This document shows, one piece after another, positions 16,755-25,457 of a stretch of DNA of 64,000 nt. The position numbers and the translations under genes are program-made. Origin of the DNA: Thauera aromatica_A (GTDB lineage Bacteria > Pseudomonadota > Gammaproteobacteria > Burkholderiales > Rhodocyclaceae); contig NZ_JALLIK010000107.1 of the NCBI RefSeq assembly GCF_023093595.1, positions 1 to 64,000 of the forward strand, in the 5' to 3' direction. Within the stretch, counting starts at the first letter, position 1. Each line of letters starts with the position of its first letter. The notes below the pieces were generated by a model. The model made no database searches, was not told the DNA's origin, and worked only from the letters and a program-made list of their open reading frames with translations.

Positions 16755-16867
16755 ATGCCCGCCCCAGGCGGCGCAGCGCCCCCCCTTTTTCCGGCCCGCA
16801 GCACCTGCACTCGCCGTAACGGCGGTGCGTGCTATATTTGCGGACTTCTCTCGAGTCGGGTGACATC

Positions 16868-18469
16868 TTGCTCAAACAGTACGACGTGCTCATTCTTGGC
16901 AGCGGCACCGCCGGCCAGTCCATCGCCCTGCGCCTCGCCGACACGCTGCGAGTCGCGCTCGTGACCAAGCGCGAGCTCTCCGACAGCGCGAGCAACTGGG
17001 CCCAGGGAGGGATCGCCGCCGTACTCGATACCACCGACAGCATCGAAGCGCACATCCAGGACACCTTCACTGCCGGCGCCGGCCTGTGCGACCCGGGCGC
17101 GACCCGTTTCGTGGTCGAAAACGGCAAGCGCGCGATCGACTGGCTGATCGAGCGCGGCGTCCCCTTCACCCGCGAACCCGACTCGGAATTCGGCTACCAC
17201 CTGACTCGCGAGGGCGGGCACTCCCACCGCCGCGTCATCCACGCCGCCGACGCCACCGGCGCCGCGGTGCAGCTGACGCTCAGCGCTCAGGTGCGCGCCC
17301 ACCCCAACATCGACATCTACGAGCACCACATCGCCGTCGACCTGGTGCTCGGCGACAAGGTCGGGCAGCCGGGCGCGGGCTGTCTCGGCGCCTACGTCCT
17401 CGACATCGCCGCAGACGAGGTCGTGACCTTCAGCGCCCGCAATACCGTGCTCGCCACCGGAGGCACCGGCAAGGTCTATCTGTACACGACCAACCCGGAC
17501 GTGGCCACCGGCGACGGCGTGGCCATGGCCTGGCGTGCCGGTTGCCGGGTGGGGAACATGGAATTCATCCAGTTCCATCCGACCTGCCTGTACCACCCCC
17601 AGGCCAAGTCCTTCCTGATCTCCGAAGCCGTACGCGGAGAAGGCGGCCTGCTGAAGCTGCCCGACGGCACCCGCTTCATGCCCGAGCACGATCCGCGGGC
17701 CGAGCTCGCGCCGCGCGATGTTGTCGCCCGCGCAATCGATTTCGAAATGAAAAAGCGCGGCATCGACTGCGTCTACCTCGACATCAGCCACAAGCCCGAA
17801 GCGTGGCTGCGCGAGCATTTCCCCAACATCCACGCGCGCTGCCTTGAACTGGGGATCGACATCAGCCGCGAGCCGATTCCGGTCGTGCCCTGTGTGCATT
17901 TTTCCTGCGGCGGCATCGTCACCGACCTGTCCGCACGCACCGACGTTCCCGGCCTGTACGCCGTCGGCGAAGCGGCCTTTACCGGCCTGCACGGCGCCAA
18001 CCGCCTGGCAAGCAACTCCCTGCTCGAATGCCTGGTGTTCGGCGAGGCCGCCGCGAAGGACATCCTCGCCCAGCCTCATGGCCGGTTGCCGGTCCTCCCC
18101 GACTGGGACGAGAGCCGCGTCACCGACGCCGACGAGGAAGTGGTGATCGCGCACAACTGGGCGGAACTGCGCCGGGCCATGTGGGACTACGTCGGCATCG
18201 TGCGCACGACCAAGCGCCTCAAGCGCGCCCAGCACCGCATCCGCCTGCTCGAGCGCGAGATCCACGAGTTCTACACCAACTTCCGCGTCAGCAACGACCT
18301 GATCGAACTGCGCAACCTGGTCACGACGGCCGACCTGATCGTGCGCTGCGCGCTGCGGCGCAAGGAAAGCCGCGGCCTGCACACCTCGCGTGACTTTCCC
18401 GACACGCTGGCGCGCGCACGCAACACCGTCCTGCGCCCGCGCCCACCGCGCAAGAAAACCGGAAGCTGA
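16868..18469 (+). CDS. nadB: L-aspartate oxidase
   Basis: A flavoprotein of about 533 residues that oxidises L-aspartate to iminoaspartate, the first step of NAD synthesis. The FAD-binding GSGTAGQ is near residue 11. The succinate-dehydrogenase-like core is visible as NWAQGGIAAV, REGGHSHRRV, FIQFHPTCLY and HGANRLASNSLLEC, with a helical C-terminal domain. The frame opens at GTG 16829. The TTG at 16868 places the Rossmann fold right at the N-terminus as in NadB homologues and has GGGTGA just upstream; the start is therefore uncertain. No nadA or nadC is adjacent. Confidence 0.93.
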   Translation: MLKQYDVLILGSGTAGQSIALRLADTLRVALVTKRELSDSASNWAQGGIAAVLDTTDSIEAHIQDTFTAGAGLCDPGATRFVVENGKRAIDWLIERGVPFTREPDSEFGYHLTREGGHSHRRVIHAADATGAAVQLTLSAQVRAHPNIDIYEHHIAVDLVLGDKVGQPGAGCLGAYVLDIAADEVVTFSARNTVLATGGTGKVYLYTTNPDVATGDGVAMAWRAGCRVGNMEFIQFHPTCLYHPQAKSFLISEAVRGEGGLLKLPDGTRFMPEHDPRAELAPRDVVARAIDFEMKKRGIDCVYLDISHKPEAWLREHFPNIHARCLELGIDISREPIPVVPCVHFSCGGIVTDLSARTDVPGLYAVGEAAFTGLHGANRLASNSLLECLVFGEAAAKDILAQPHGRLPVLPDWDESRVTDADEEVVIAHNWAELRRAMWDYVGIVRTTKRLKRAQHRIRLLEREIHEFYTNFRVSNDLIELRNLVTTADLIVRCALRRKESRGLHTSRDFPDTLARARNTVLRPRPPRKKTGS

Positions 18470-18543
18470 GCCGCTCGCGCCGGGCCTTTTCCTCAGGCGC
18501 ATGCGCAGAGAGCCCGACCCCGGCCACGCCGCCCATCCACATC

Positions 18544-19074
18544 TCAACCTCCGGCTTCGCTGCGCAAAGCCGTGTGACGCAGCCAGATCCTCAGCCACCG
18601 CCACTGCGCGCCCGGCAGGTTCGCGCGCAGGAGCATCACTCGCCTCCCGTGCGCCAAGCCCCTCCCCTGGCGGGGCGGCAGCGCCCCGTCTTCGCACGCG
18701 CTCGCTTCTTCAGCCCCAGGCTCGACCCGAAGATGGAGCCACAGCGCCCAGCCGAGATCGACGGCATCAACACCGAGGCGGCACAGCAGCGTCCGCCCCT
18801 CGGCGGTCGACACTTCCACCGCGCCGTCCTCGAACAGCCGCAACGCGGTCCCGCGCTTGCCGAGTTCGGCGCGAACGCCGAGCAGCAAGGAGACGACGAG
18901 CAGCCCCCAGGCCACTGCGGCCACGGCGCCATGGCCTTCGTCCGGAACCGCCGTGGGCATCTGCATCGCGAGCGGCACATGGAAAAGCGTCAGTGCGGCC
19001 GCAGCATGCACGGCCAGCACTGACGCCAGGACCCCTCGCGAAGGGGAGAGTTCGATGGTCAGCGGCAGATGCAT
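18544..19074 (-). CDS. YgfX-like membrane protein
   Basis: A 176-residue protein with an N-terminal LSPSRG motif, two hydrophobic segments (about 15-38 and 48-66), and a C-terminal RWLRIWLRH segment, all reminiscent of YgfX family proteins. YgfX of E. coli has been described as an inhibitor of cell division proteins and as a partner of SdhE, but that function is not assured here. It follows fabF on the minus strand (27-base gap) and converges with nadB. Family assignment is by pattern memory only. Confidence 0.6.
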   Translation of the reverse strand: MHLPLTIELSPSRGVLASVLAVHAAAALTLFHVPLAMQMPTAVPDEGHGAVAAVAWGLLVVSLLLGVRAELGKRGTALRLFEDGAVEVSTAEGRTLLCRLGVDAVDLGWALWLHLRVEPGAEEASACEDGALPPRQGRGLAHGRRVMLLRANLPGAQWRWLRIWLRHTALRSEAGG

Positions 19075-19101
19075 GGAGCGAACGCCACATGCATCGACAC
19101 T

Positions 19102-20337
19102 TCAGACGCGACGGAAGACGAGCGTTCCGTTGGTGCCGCCGAAGCCGAAGTTGTTTTTCAGCGCGATATCGATTTTCATTTGCCGCGCCACGTTGGCGCA
19201 GTAATCGAGATCGCACTCCGGGTCCTGGTCGAAGAGGTTGATCGTCGGCGGCGAAATCTGGTGATGCACCGCGAGCACGGTAAACACCGACTCCAGGCCG
19301 CCGGCGCCGCCGAGCAGATGCCCGGTCATCGACTTGGTCGAGTTGACCACGAGTTTTTTCGCCGTATCGACGCCGAACGCGAGCTTGATCGCATCGGTCT
19401 CGTTCTTGTCGCCGAGCGGAGTCGAAGTGCCGTGCGCGTTCAGGTACTGCACTTCGTCCGGATTGACACCGGCGTTCTTCATCGCATTGATCATGCTGCG
19501 GCGCGGCCCGTCGGTATCCGGCGCAGTCATGTGGAAGGCATCGCCGCTCATGCCGAAGCCGGCAACTTCAGCATAGATCTTGGCCCTGCGCTTGAGCGCG
19601 TGCTCGTACTCCTCGAGCACCAGCACGCCGGCGCCTTCGCCGAGCACGAAACCGTCGCGCCCCTTGTCCCAGGGACGGCTCGCAGTGGCAGGATCATCGT
19701 TGCGCGTGGACAAGGCTTTGGCCGAGGCGAAGCCGCCGATCGCCAGCTCGGTGACGGTCGACTCCGCGCCGCCGCACACCATCATGTCGGCGTCGCCATA
19801 CTCGATCATTCGCGCACTCATGCCGATCGCATGAAGACCGGTGGTACACGCGGTCACCACCGCAAGATTCGGCCCTTTCAGGCCGAACATGATCGAGAGG
19901 TTTCCCGAGATCATGTTGATGATCGTGCCGGGAATGAAGAAGGGGGAAATCTTGCGTGGGCCGCCGCCGAGGAAATCGTTGTGGGTATCCTCGATCATCG
20001 GCAGGCCGCCGATGCCCGAACCGATATTGACGCCGATACGATCGGCGTTCGATTCGTCGATCTGAATGCCGGAATCGCGGATCGCCTGGACGCCAGCGGC
20101 CATGCCGTAATGGATGAATACATCCATGCGGCGCGCCTCCTTGGGCGAAAGATAGGCAGCGACATCGAAATCCTTCACTTCACCCGCGATGCGCGATGCG
20201 AAGCCGCTGGCATCGAAACGCGTGATCGGGCCGACACCGCTCTTTCCGGCAATCAGGTTTTCCCAGGCTTCGGGAACAGTATTGCCGACCGGCGAGATCA
20301 CGCCCAGACCGGTGACGACGACTCTACGACGCGACAC
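19102..20337 (-). CDS. fabF: beta-ketoacyl-ACP synthase II
   Basis: A 411-residue condensing enzyme that elongates acyl-ACP with malonyl-ACP. The catalytic Cys is in VTACTTG, and the two His in NAHGTST and KSMTGHLLGG. The frame runs to a TTG at 20343. The GTG at 20337 has GGAG six bases upstream and gives MSRRRVVVTGLGV, the family-typical N-terminus. It is the last fab gene of the cluster, 101 bases after acpP, so it may have extra regulation of its own. Confidence 0.95.
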   Translation of the reverse strand: MSRRRVVVTGLGVISPVGNTVPEAWENLIAGKSGVGPITRFDASGFASRIAGEVKDFDVAAYLSPKEARRMDVFIHYGMAAGVQAIRDSGIQIDESNADRIGVNIGSGIGGLPMIEDTHNDFLGGGPRKISPFFIPGTIINMISGNLSIMFGLKGPNLAVVTACTTGLHAIGMSARMIEYGDADMMVCGGAESTVTELAIGGFASAKALSTRNDDPATASRPWDKGRDGFVLGEGAGVLVLEEYEHALKRRAKIYAEVAGFGMSGDAFHMTAPDTDGPRRSMINAMKNAGVNPDEVQYLNAHGTSTPLGDKNETDAIKLAFGVDTAKKLVVNSTKSMTGHLLGGAGGLESVFTVLAVHHQISPPTINLFDQDPECDLDYCANVARQMKIDIALKNNFGFGGTNGTLVFRRV

Positions 20338-20438
20338 AGGCAACTCCGTTGGAATCGATAAGGAAGAATGAGAACCTGCCCGGAACCGCGTGGACGGCAG
20401 TCACCGGACAGGAAACGCTGGAACAGCGCGTGTATTGC

Positions 20439-20678
20439 TTACTTCTTGAGGTGGGCGTTGACGTAGTCGATCGCCTGCTGGACGGTGGTGATCTTCTCGG
20501 CCTCTTCGTCCGGAATCTCGCACTCGAACTCCTCTTCCAGGGCCATGACCAGTTCCACGGTGTCCAGCGAATCCGCGCCCAGATCATCGACGAACGAAGA
20601 TTCGATCTTGATCTCCGATTCGTTCACGCCAAGTTGCTCAGCGACGATCTTCTTGACGCGCTGTTCGATGTTCTCCAT
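20439..20678 (-). CDS. acpP: acyl carrier protein
   Basis: A 79-residue acidic carrier protein. The phosphopantetheine attachment serine is in GADSLDTVEL (Ser36 region), and the whole helical bundle is typical (start MENIEQRVKKIV). It shuttles acyl chains in fatty acid and lipid A synthesis and is activated by AcpS (5577-5975). A terminator-like hairpin lies between fabG and acpP, which suggests separate or boosted acpP transcription, as is common for this abundant protein. Confidence 0.98.
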   Translation of the reverse strand: MENIEQRVKKIVAEQLGVNESEIKIESSFVDDLGADSLDTVELVMALEEEFECEIPDEEAEKITTVQQAIDYVNAHLKK

Positions 20679-20713
20679 GAACCAACTCCTTCCTGAGGGT
20701 GACAGGTGTATTT

Positions 20714-20744
20714 AAAAAGCCGGCGTATTCTACCAAAACGCCGG
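20714..20744 (-). terminator. rho-independent terminator between fabG and acpP
   Basis: On the minus strand a 7-bp stem CCGGCGT/ACGCCGG (20744-20738 and 20726-20720) with an 11-base loop is followed by CTTTTT (20719-20714). It lies 23 bases after the fabG stop and 35 bases before the acpP start. The loop also contains TAGAAT, which could serve as a -10 box for acpP, so the element may end fabG transcripts while allowing a separate acpP start. Confidence 0.65.
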
Positions 20745-20767
20745 GGAACCGCTATCCCGAACCTTGA

Positions 20768-21517
20768 TCAGGACATGTACATACCGCCATTGACGTGCAG
20801 GGTGGTCCCCGTCACGTAAGCAGCGGCAGGCGATGCGAGAAACGCGACCGCGCCGGCGATCTCTTCCGGGCGCCCCAGACGTCCCAGGGCGATATTGCCC
20901 AGGAGCGCGTCGCGCGCCGCTTCGGGCAACGCGCGCGTCATATCGGTGTCGATGAAACCGGGCGCCACGCAGTTGACTGTGATGTTGCGGCTGCCGAGTT
21001 CGCGCGCCAGTGCACGGCTCATGCCGGCCACCCCGGCCTTGGCCGCAGCATAGTTGGCCTGGCCGGGATTGCCCGCGCTCGCCACCACCGAAGTAACGTT
21101 GATGATGCGCCCGCTGCGCGCCTTCATCATTCCGCGCATTACCAGCTTGCTCATGCGGAAGACGGCACGCAGGTTGGTGTCGAGCACCGCGTCCCACTCT
21201 TCGTCCTTCATCCGCATCGCGAGGTTGTCGCGGGTGATGCCGGCGTTATTGACCAGGATGGCGATCGCGCCGAAGCGCTTTTCGACCTCGCCGACGAGCG
21301 CCTCGCAGGCCGCGCCATCGGTGACGTCGAGCGCCATCCCGGTCCCTTTCAGCCCCGCTTCGGTGACGGCCTTTTCGATCTCCGCCGCGCCGGACTCCGA
21401 GGTCGCAGTGCCGACCACGGTCGCCCCCAGGCGGGCCAGTTCGAGCGCCACGGCACGACCGATGCCGCGCGATGCGCCGGTGACCAGGGCGACCTGCCCT
21501 TCGAGTGAGAAGCTCAT
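20768..21517 (-). CDS. fabG: 3-oxoacyl-ACP reductase
   Basis: A 249-residue short-chain dehydrogenase reducing 3-oxoacyl-ACP with NADPH. The cofactor motif TGASRGIG is near residues 14-21, the NNAG motif and the catalytic Ser-Tyr-Lys set (VTSVV, YAAAK) are present, and the C-terminus MYMS is typical of FabG. It starts three bases after the fabD stop, so it is co-transcribed. Confidence 0.96.
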   Translation of the reverse strand: MSFSLEGQVALVTGASRGIGRAVALELARLGATVVGTATSESGAAEIEKAVTEAGLKGTGMALDVTDGAACEALVGEVEKRFGAIAILVNNAGITRDNLAMRMKDEEWDAVLDTNLRAVFRMSKLVMRGMMKARSGRIINVTSVVASAGNPGQANYAAAKAGVAGMSRALARELGSRNITVNCVAPGFIDTDMTRALPEAARDALLGNIALGRLGRPEEIAGAVAFLASPAAAYVTGTTLHVNGGMYMS

Positions 21518-21520
21518 TCC

Positions 21521-22450
21521 TTACCTCGTTGCCGCAATCGATTGTTCCAGGCTCGCCGCGTCGTGCGCGGAGCCGCCTTCCACGTCCTTGGCGATGCGCT
21601 TGGTCATCCCCGCCAGCACCTTGCCCGGACCGCACTCGATGACGTGGCTCATGCCGCGTGCGGCCATCGCCTGCACCAGCTCGATCCAGCGCACCGGCGA
21701 GAAGGCCTGGCGCACCAGCGCGTCGCGGATCTTCTCCGGTTCATCGTAGATGGCGACATCGGCGTTGTTGATGACGTCGATTTCCGGCTTCGAAATCGCC
21801 ACGCCGGCCAGACGTCCGGCCAGGCGCTCGGCCGCCGGGCGCATCAGTGCACAGTGGAAGGGCGCGGACACCGGCAGCAGCACGGCACGCTTGGCGCCTT
21901 TGGCCTTGGCGAGTTCGCTCGCACGCTCGACCGCGGCCTTGGCACCGGCGATCACGATCTGGCCGGGGGCGTTCAGGTTCGCGGCCTCGACCACCTCCCC
22001 CTGCGCCGCTTCCGCACAAGCTTCGCGCACCGCATCGGCTTCCAGGCCCATCACCGCAGCCATGGCACCCTCGCCCGCCGGCACCGCTTCCTGCATCGCC
22101 TGGGCGCGGAAACGCACCAGCGGCACCGCGTCCTTGAACGCCATCGCCCCCGCCGCGACCAGTGCCGAATATTCACCCAGGCTATGGCCGGCGACCATCG
22201 CCGGCTTCGTGCCACCCGCTGCCAGCCAGGCGCGCCAGGTCGCCACCCCCGCGGCCAGCATCAGCGGCTGGGTATTGACGGTCAGGGCCAGGCGCTCGGC
22301 CGGGCCGTCGCAGACCATCGCCCACAGATCCTCGCCGAGCGCATCCGATGCCTCGGCGAAGGTGTCTCGAATCACGGTCGAATCCCCATACGCGGCCATC
22401 ATGCCGACGGACTGCGACCCCTGGCCGGGAAAAACCAGCGCAAATGCCAT
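21521..22450 (-). CDS. fabD: malonyl-CoA:ACP transacylase
   Basis: A 309-residue acyltransferase that loads malonate onto ACP. The N-terminal FPGQGSQ oxyanion motif and the nucleophile elbow GHSLGE (catalytic Ser) are present, with the His in a VSAPFHC motif. The order fabH-fabD-fabG is the standard bacterial cluster; the gap to fabH is 36 bases. Confidence 0.96.
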   Translation of the reverse strand: MAFALVFPGQGSQSVGMMAAYGDSTVIRDTFAEASDALGEDLWAMVCDGPAERLALTVNTQPLMLAAGVATWRAWLAAGGTKPAMVAGHSLGEYSALVAAGAMAFKDAVPLVRFRAQAMQEAVPAGEGAMAAVMGLEADAVREACAEAAQGEVVEAANLNAPGQIVIAGAKAAVERASELAKAKGAKRAVLLPVSAPFHCALMRPAAERLAGRLAGVAISKPEIDVINNADVAIYDEPEKIRDALVRQAFSPVRWIELVQAMAARGMSHVIECGPGKVLAGMTKRIAKDVEGGSAHDAASLEQSIAATR

Positions 22451-22486
22451 GCCTGCTCTCCGCTTGTCAGAAATGCTGGTGAGAAA

Positions 22487-23452
22487 TCAGAAATCGATCA
22501 GGGCTGCGCCCCAGGTGAAACCGCCACCCACGCCTTCCACCACCAGACGCTGGCCGCGACGGACCTGGCCGCTGCGCACCGCTTCGTCGAGCGCGAGCGG
22601 GATCGAGGCCGCCGAGGTGTTGCCGTGATGATCGACCGTGGTGACGACGCGCTCCATCGGCAAGCCGAGGCGCCTCGCCGTCGCCTGGATGATGCGGATG
22701 TTGGCCTGATGGGGAATCAGCCAGTCGACGCTGTCGGCCGGCGCCCCGGCCTGCTCCAGCACTTCCAGGGCGACGTCACCGAGCACCTTGACCGCGAATT
22801 TGAACACCGCCTGCCCGTCCATGCGCAGGAAGGGGTCACCGATCACCTGGCCGGATGCGACGCCGCCGGGCACGCACAGGATCGGATGATGGCTGCCGTC
22901 GGCGTGCAGCGCGCTGGCGCGGATGCCGGGCTGCGTCGAGGCCTCGAGCACGACCGCGCCGGCGCCGTCGCCGAACAGCACGCAGGTGGCCCGGTCCGAC
23001 CAGTCGAGGATGCGCGAGAACACTTCGGCGCCGATCACCAGGGCGCGCGTGTGGCTACCGGAGCGGATGAACTTCTCCGCCACCGTCAGCGCATAGACGA
23101 AGCCGCTGCACACGGCCTGCACGTCGAACGCGGGGCCACCGTTGCGGATCCCGAGCTTGGACTGCACCAGGGCGGCGGTACTGGGAAAGATATAGTCGGG
23201 CGTCGATGTGGCGACGATGATCAGGTCGATGTCGTCGGCCTCGCAGCCGGCAGCTTCGATTGCGCGCTCGGCGGCGGCACGGGCCAGATCGCTCGCCCCG
23301 ACATCGGCAGCAGCGAGGTAACGGCTGCGGATTCCCGAGCGGCTGACGATCCACTCGTCCGACGTATCGATGCCGCGCGCGACCAAGTCCTCGTTGCTCA
23401 CCGGGTTGCCCGGCAGACAGCTGCCGGTGCCGGCGATCCGTGCGTAGATCAT
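22487..23452 (-). CDS. fabH: beta-ketoacyl-ACP synthase III
   Basis: A 321-residue condensing enzyme that starts fatty acid synthesis from acetyl-CoA and malonyl-ACP. The catalytic Cys lies in FDVQAVCSGFVYAL, His in WLIPHQANIRI and Asn in DHHGNTSAASIPLAL. The start at 23452 overlaps the plsX stop in an ATGA, indicating coupling of phospholipid and fatty acid initiation genes. Confidence 0.96.
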   Translation of the reverse strand: MIYARIAGTGSCLPGNPVSNEDLVARGIDTSDEWIVSRSGIRSRYLAAADVGASDLARAAAERAIEAAGCEADDIDLIIVATSTPDYIFPSTAALVQSKLGIRNGGPAFDVQAVCSGFVYALTVAEKFIRSGSHTRALVIGAEVFSRILDWSDRATCVLFGDGAGAVVLEASTQPGIRASALHADGSHHPILCVPGGVASGQVIGDPFLRMDGQAVFKFAVKVLGDVALEVLEQAGAPADSVDWLIPHQANIRIIQATARRLGLPMERVVTTVDHHGNTSAASIPLALDEAVRSGQVRRGQRLVVEGVGGGFTWGAALIDF

Positions 23453-24471
23453 GCCTTCACCTCATTCATGCTCGCCATGCGCTCGGAAATGCGCTCGATG
23501 AGCCGGTTGGATGCCGCCTCGGCTGCACGCGACAGCGCGTTCGCAAAGGCGAGCGCATCGGCCGAGCCGTGGCTTTTGAGAACGACGCCGCGCAAGCCGA
23601 GCAGCGGGGCACCGTTGTACAGCCGGTGGTCCACCCGGCGCTTGAAGCGCTTGAGCACCGGCAGCGCGATCAGTCCCATCAGCTTGGCCGGCAGGGAGCG
23701 ACCGAACTCTTCCTTGAGGAAGGCGCCCAGCATCTGGGCCAGCCCTTCCGAGGTCTTCAGTGCCACGTTGCCGACGAATCCGTCGCAGACGACGACATCG
23801 ACCGTCCCCTCGTAGATGTCGTTGCCCTCGACGTTGCCGTAGAAATTCAGGCCGCTGCCGCGCAGCAGTTCACCCGCCTCCTTGACCACGTCGTTGCCCT
23901 TGATCGCTTCCTCGCCAATGTTCAGCAAACCGACGCTGGGGCGATCCTTGTGTTCGATGGCCGCCACCAGCATCGCTCCCATGATGCCGAACTGGAGCAG
24001 ATGCTCGGCCGAGCAGTCCACGTTGGCGCCGAGGTCGAGCATGTAGGTGTGGCCCTTCATCGAAGGAAGGATGGTGGCGATCGCCGGCCGGTCGATGCCC
24101 GCCAGCGTCTTCAACACGAAGCGCGAAATCGCCATCAGCGCGCCGGTATTCCCGGCCGACACGGCAGCATCGGCATTGCCCGCCTTGACCAGGTCGATCG
24201 CCACCCGCATCGAGGAATCCTTCTTCGTGCGCATGGCGATCGCAGGCGGATCGTCCATCGCCACGACTTCGGAGGCGGGCTGCAGTCGCAGGCGCGAACC
24301 GAAGTCGGCCGCCACCGTACCGAGCAGAGGCCGGATCGCCTCCTCCCGCCCCACCAGGATCGCATTGGCGTCGGGATGACTGCGCAGAAAGGACAGCGCA
24401 GCCGGCACGGTCACGGCCGGGCCGTGATCGCCACCCATGCAATCGACCGCAATGGTGACCCCCATCGGCAT
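23449..24471 (-). CDS. plsX: phosphate acyltransferase PlsX
   Basis: A 340-residue enzyme that converts acyl-ACP to acyl-phosphate for PlsY. The N-terminal signature GVTIAVDCMGGDHGP and the internal MLDLGANVDCSAEHLLQFG block (about 165-185) identify the family. The start could be 24471 or the Met two codons later; neither has a strong ribosome-binding site. A terminator separates it from rpmF upstream, so a promoter should lie within 24472-24498 or read-through must occur. Confidence 0.95.
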   Translation of the reverse strand: MPMGVTIAVDCMGGDHGPAVTVPAALSFLRSHPDANAILVGREEAIRPLLGTVAADFGSRLRLQPASEVVAMDDPPAIAMRTKKDSSMRVAIDLVKAGNADAAVSAGNTGALMAISRFVLKTLAGIDRPAIATILPSMKGHTYMLDLGANVDCSAEHLLQFGIMGAMLVAAIEHKDRPSVGLLNIGEEAIKGNDVVKEAGELLRGSGLNFYGNVEGNDIYEGTVDVVVCDGFVGNVALKTSEGLAQMLGAFLKEEFGRSLPAKLMGLIALPVLKRFKRRVDHRLYNGAPLLGLRGVVLKSHGSADALAFANALSRAAEAASNRLIERISERMASMNEVKA

Positions 24472-24498
24472 CTCGCGTGATTCAGTCGGAAAAGTCGG

Positions 24499-24535
24499 AA
24501 AAAAAGCGGCGCAGGCGCAAAGCGCACTGCGCCGC
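24499..24535 (-). terminator. strong terminator after rpmF
   Basis: On the minus strand a long GC stem (GCGGCGCAG-T-GCGC pairing with GCGC-C-CTGCGCCGC style arms, 24535-24522 and 24518-24506) closed by a TTT loop is followed by seven T (24505-24499). It begins 24 bases after the rpmF stop and ends before plsX, so it splits the yceD-rpmF and plsX-fab transcription units or acts as an attenuator. Confidence 0.8.
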
Positions 24536-24558
24536 CCTCGTGCGTGCGGGCAGCAGGA

Positions 24559-24738
24559 TTACTCGCCCTTGACCTTCAGGACCTTCTTGCCGCGATAAAA
24601 GCCATTGGGGCTGATGTGGTGGCGCAGATGCACTTCACCGGTGGTCGGTTCCACGGCGAGCGCCGGGCCGGTGAGGAAATCGTGGGCACGATGCATGCCA
24701 CGCTTGGACGGGGATTTCTTATTCTGCTGAACGGCCAT
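24559..24738 (-). CDS. rpmF: 50S ribosomal protein L32
   Basis: A 59-residue protein read from ATG 24738 to TAA 24559. It begins MAVQQNKKSPSKRGMHRAHD, followed by the conserved HHISPNGFYRGKKVLKVKGE end. No zinc-binding CxxC pairs are present, the usual form in Proteobacteria. It sits between yceD and plsX, the classic arrangement linking ribosome and membrane synthesis. Confidence 0.97.
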   Translation of the reverse strand: MAVQQNKKSPSKRGMHRAHDFLTGPALAVEPTTGEVHLRHHISPNGFYRGKKVLKVKGE

Positions 24739-24767
24739 GAGAAACGCTCCTAAAACAAATATCGCGC

Positions 24768-25292
24768 CTATTTCGCGCTGGGACTGCCTCGCAGCGACGC
24801 CAACGCAGCGAAAGGCGATTCTTTCGACGCGCCGCCGACGGGACGTGGCGCATCACAATTTTCGTGCCGCGGGGCGACCGGCAGCGCCAGCAGGATCTCG
24901 TCTTCGAGAAGCGCGAGCACATCGAGATCGCCCTCGACTTCGATCGCATCGACCTCGTCGTCCTCGAGTTCCTCTTCCGGGATCGGCTGCCTTGCCCTGA
25001 CCAGATGCAAGCGGGAGTCGAGCCCGAGCACCCACGGCAAACCGCCCAGACAGCGCTGGCAGCACAGATCGAGCGGCCCGCTCGCGGTCAGGCGCAGCCG
25101 CGGCTCGCGCCGAGCGCCGTCCCCGACAAGCGCCCCTTCCAGCTTCCAGAGCACACTTCCCTCGCTCGAGGCGAGAGCGTCGCTGAGGCGCAGCAAATCG
25201 GCCACAGCGACCTCGCCCTGAACCGAGCGCTCTTCTGCGGCGAACCTGAAAGGGTCGGAGATCACTCTCGACGGGATGCCTTGTTGCGACAT
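24768..25292 (-). CDS. yceD: YceD/DUF177 large-subunit rRNA accumulation protein
   Basis: A 174-residue protein of the DUF177 family implicated in 23S rRNA accumulation. The conserved cysteine block LCCQRCLGGL (about 76-85) and the acidic EEELEDDEVDAIEVEGDLDV stretch (about 104-123) are visible, followed by a PRHENC motif. It lies 29 bases upstream of rpmF, the normal context. The start at 25292 is downstream of a good promoter candidate. Confidence 0.88.
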   Translation of the reverse strand: MSQQGIPSRVISDPFRFAAEERSVQGEVAVADLLRLSDALASSEGSVLWKLEGALVGDGARREPRLRLTASGPLDLCCQRCLGGLPWVLGLDSRLHLVRARQPIPEEELEDDEVDAIEVEGDLDVLALLEDEILLALPVAPRHENCDAPRPVGGASKESPFAALASLRGSPSAK

Positions 25293-25301
25293 AAGCCGCG
25301 C

Positions 25302-25331
25302 ATGATATTATTTTTTCGAGCTTTGTGTAAA
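25302..25331 (-). promoter_or_regulatory. candidate sigma-70 promoter of yceD-rpmF
   Basis: On the minus strand TTTACA (25331-25326) and TATCAT (25307-25302) are 18 bases apart, with an AT-rich spacer in an otherwise GC-rich region. The -10 box lies nine bases before the yceD start, so the true leader would be very short or leaderless. Read by eye. Confidence 0.5.
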
Positions 25332-25457
25332 GCCACCCTGCATCGACCCACACCGCTGGCCAGGCCAATCCGCGGCAACGCCACACGGCGGCCGTTCCCG
25401 CTCGACGCCGTCTGCCGCTTCCGTTCCCGCTCCTGCCCCACTTCGCACTGCGCCCCC

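Noticed and set aside
16832..18697. 621-codon open frame opposite nadB
   Set aside because: The antisense frame shows no domain features and nadB is unmistakable; this is a GC-driven artefact.
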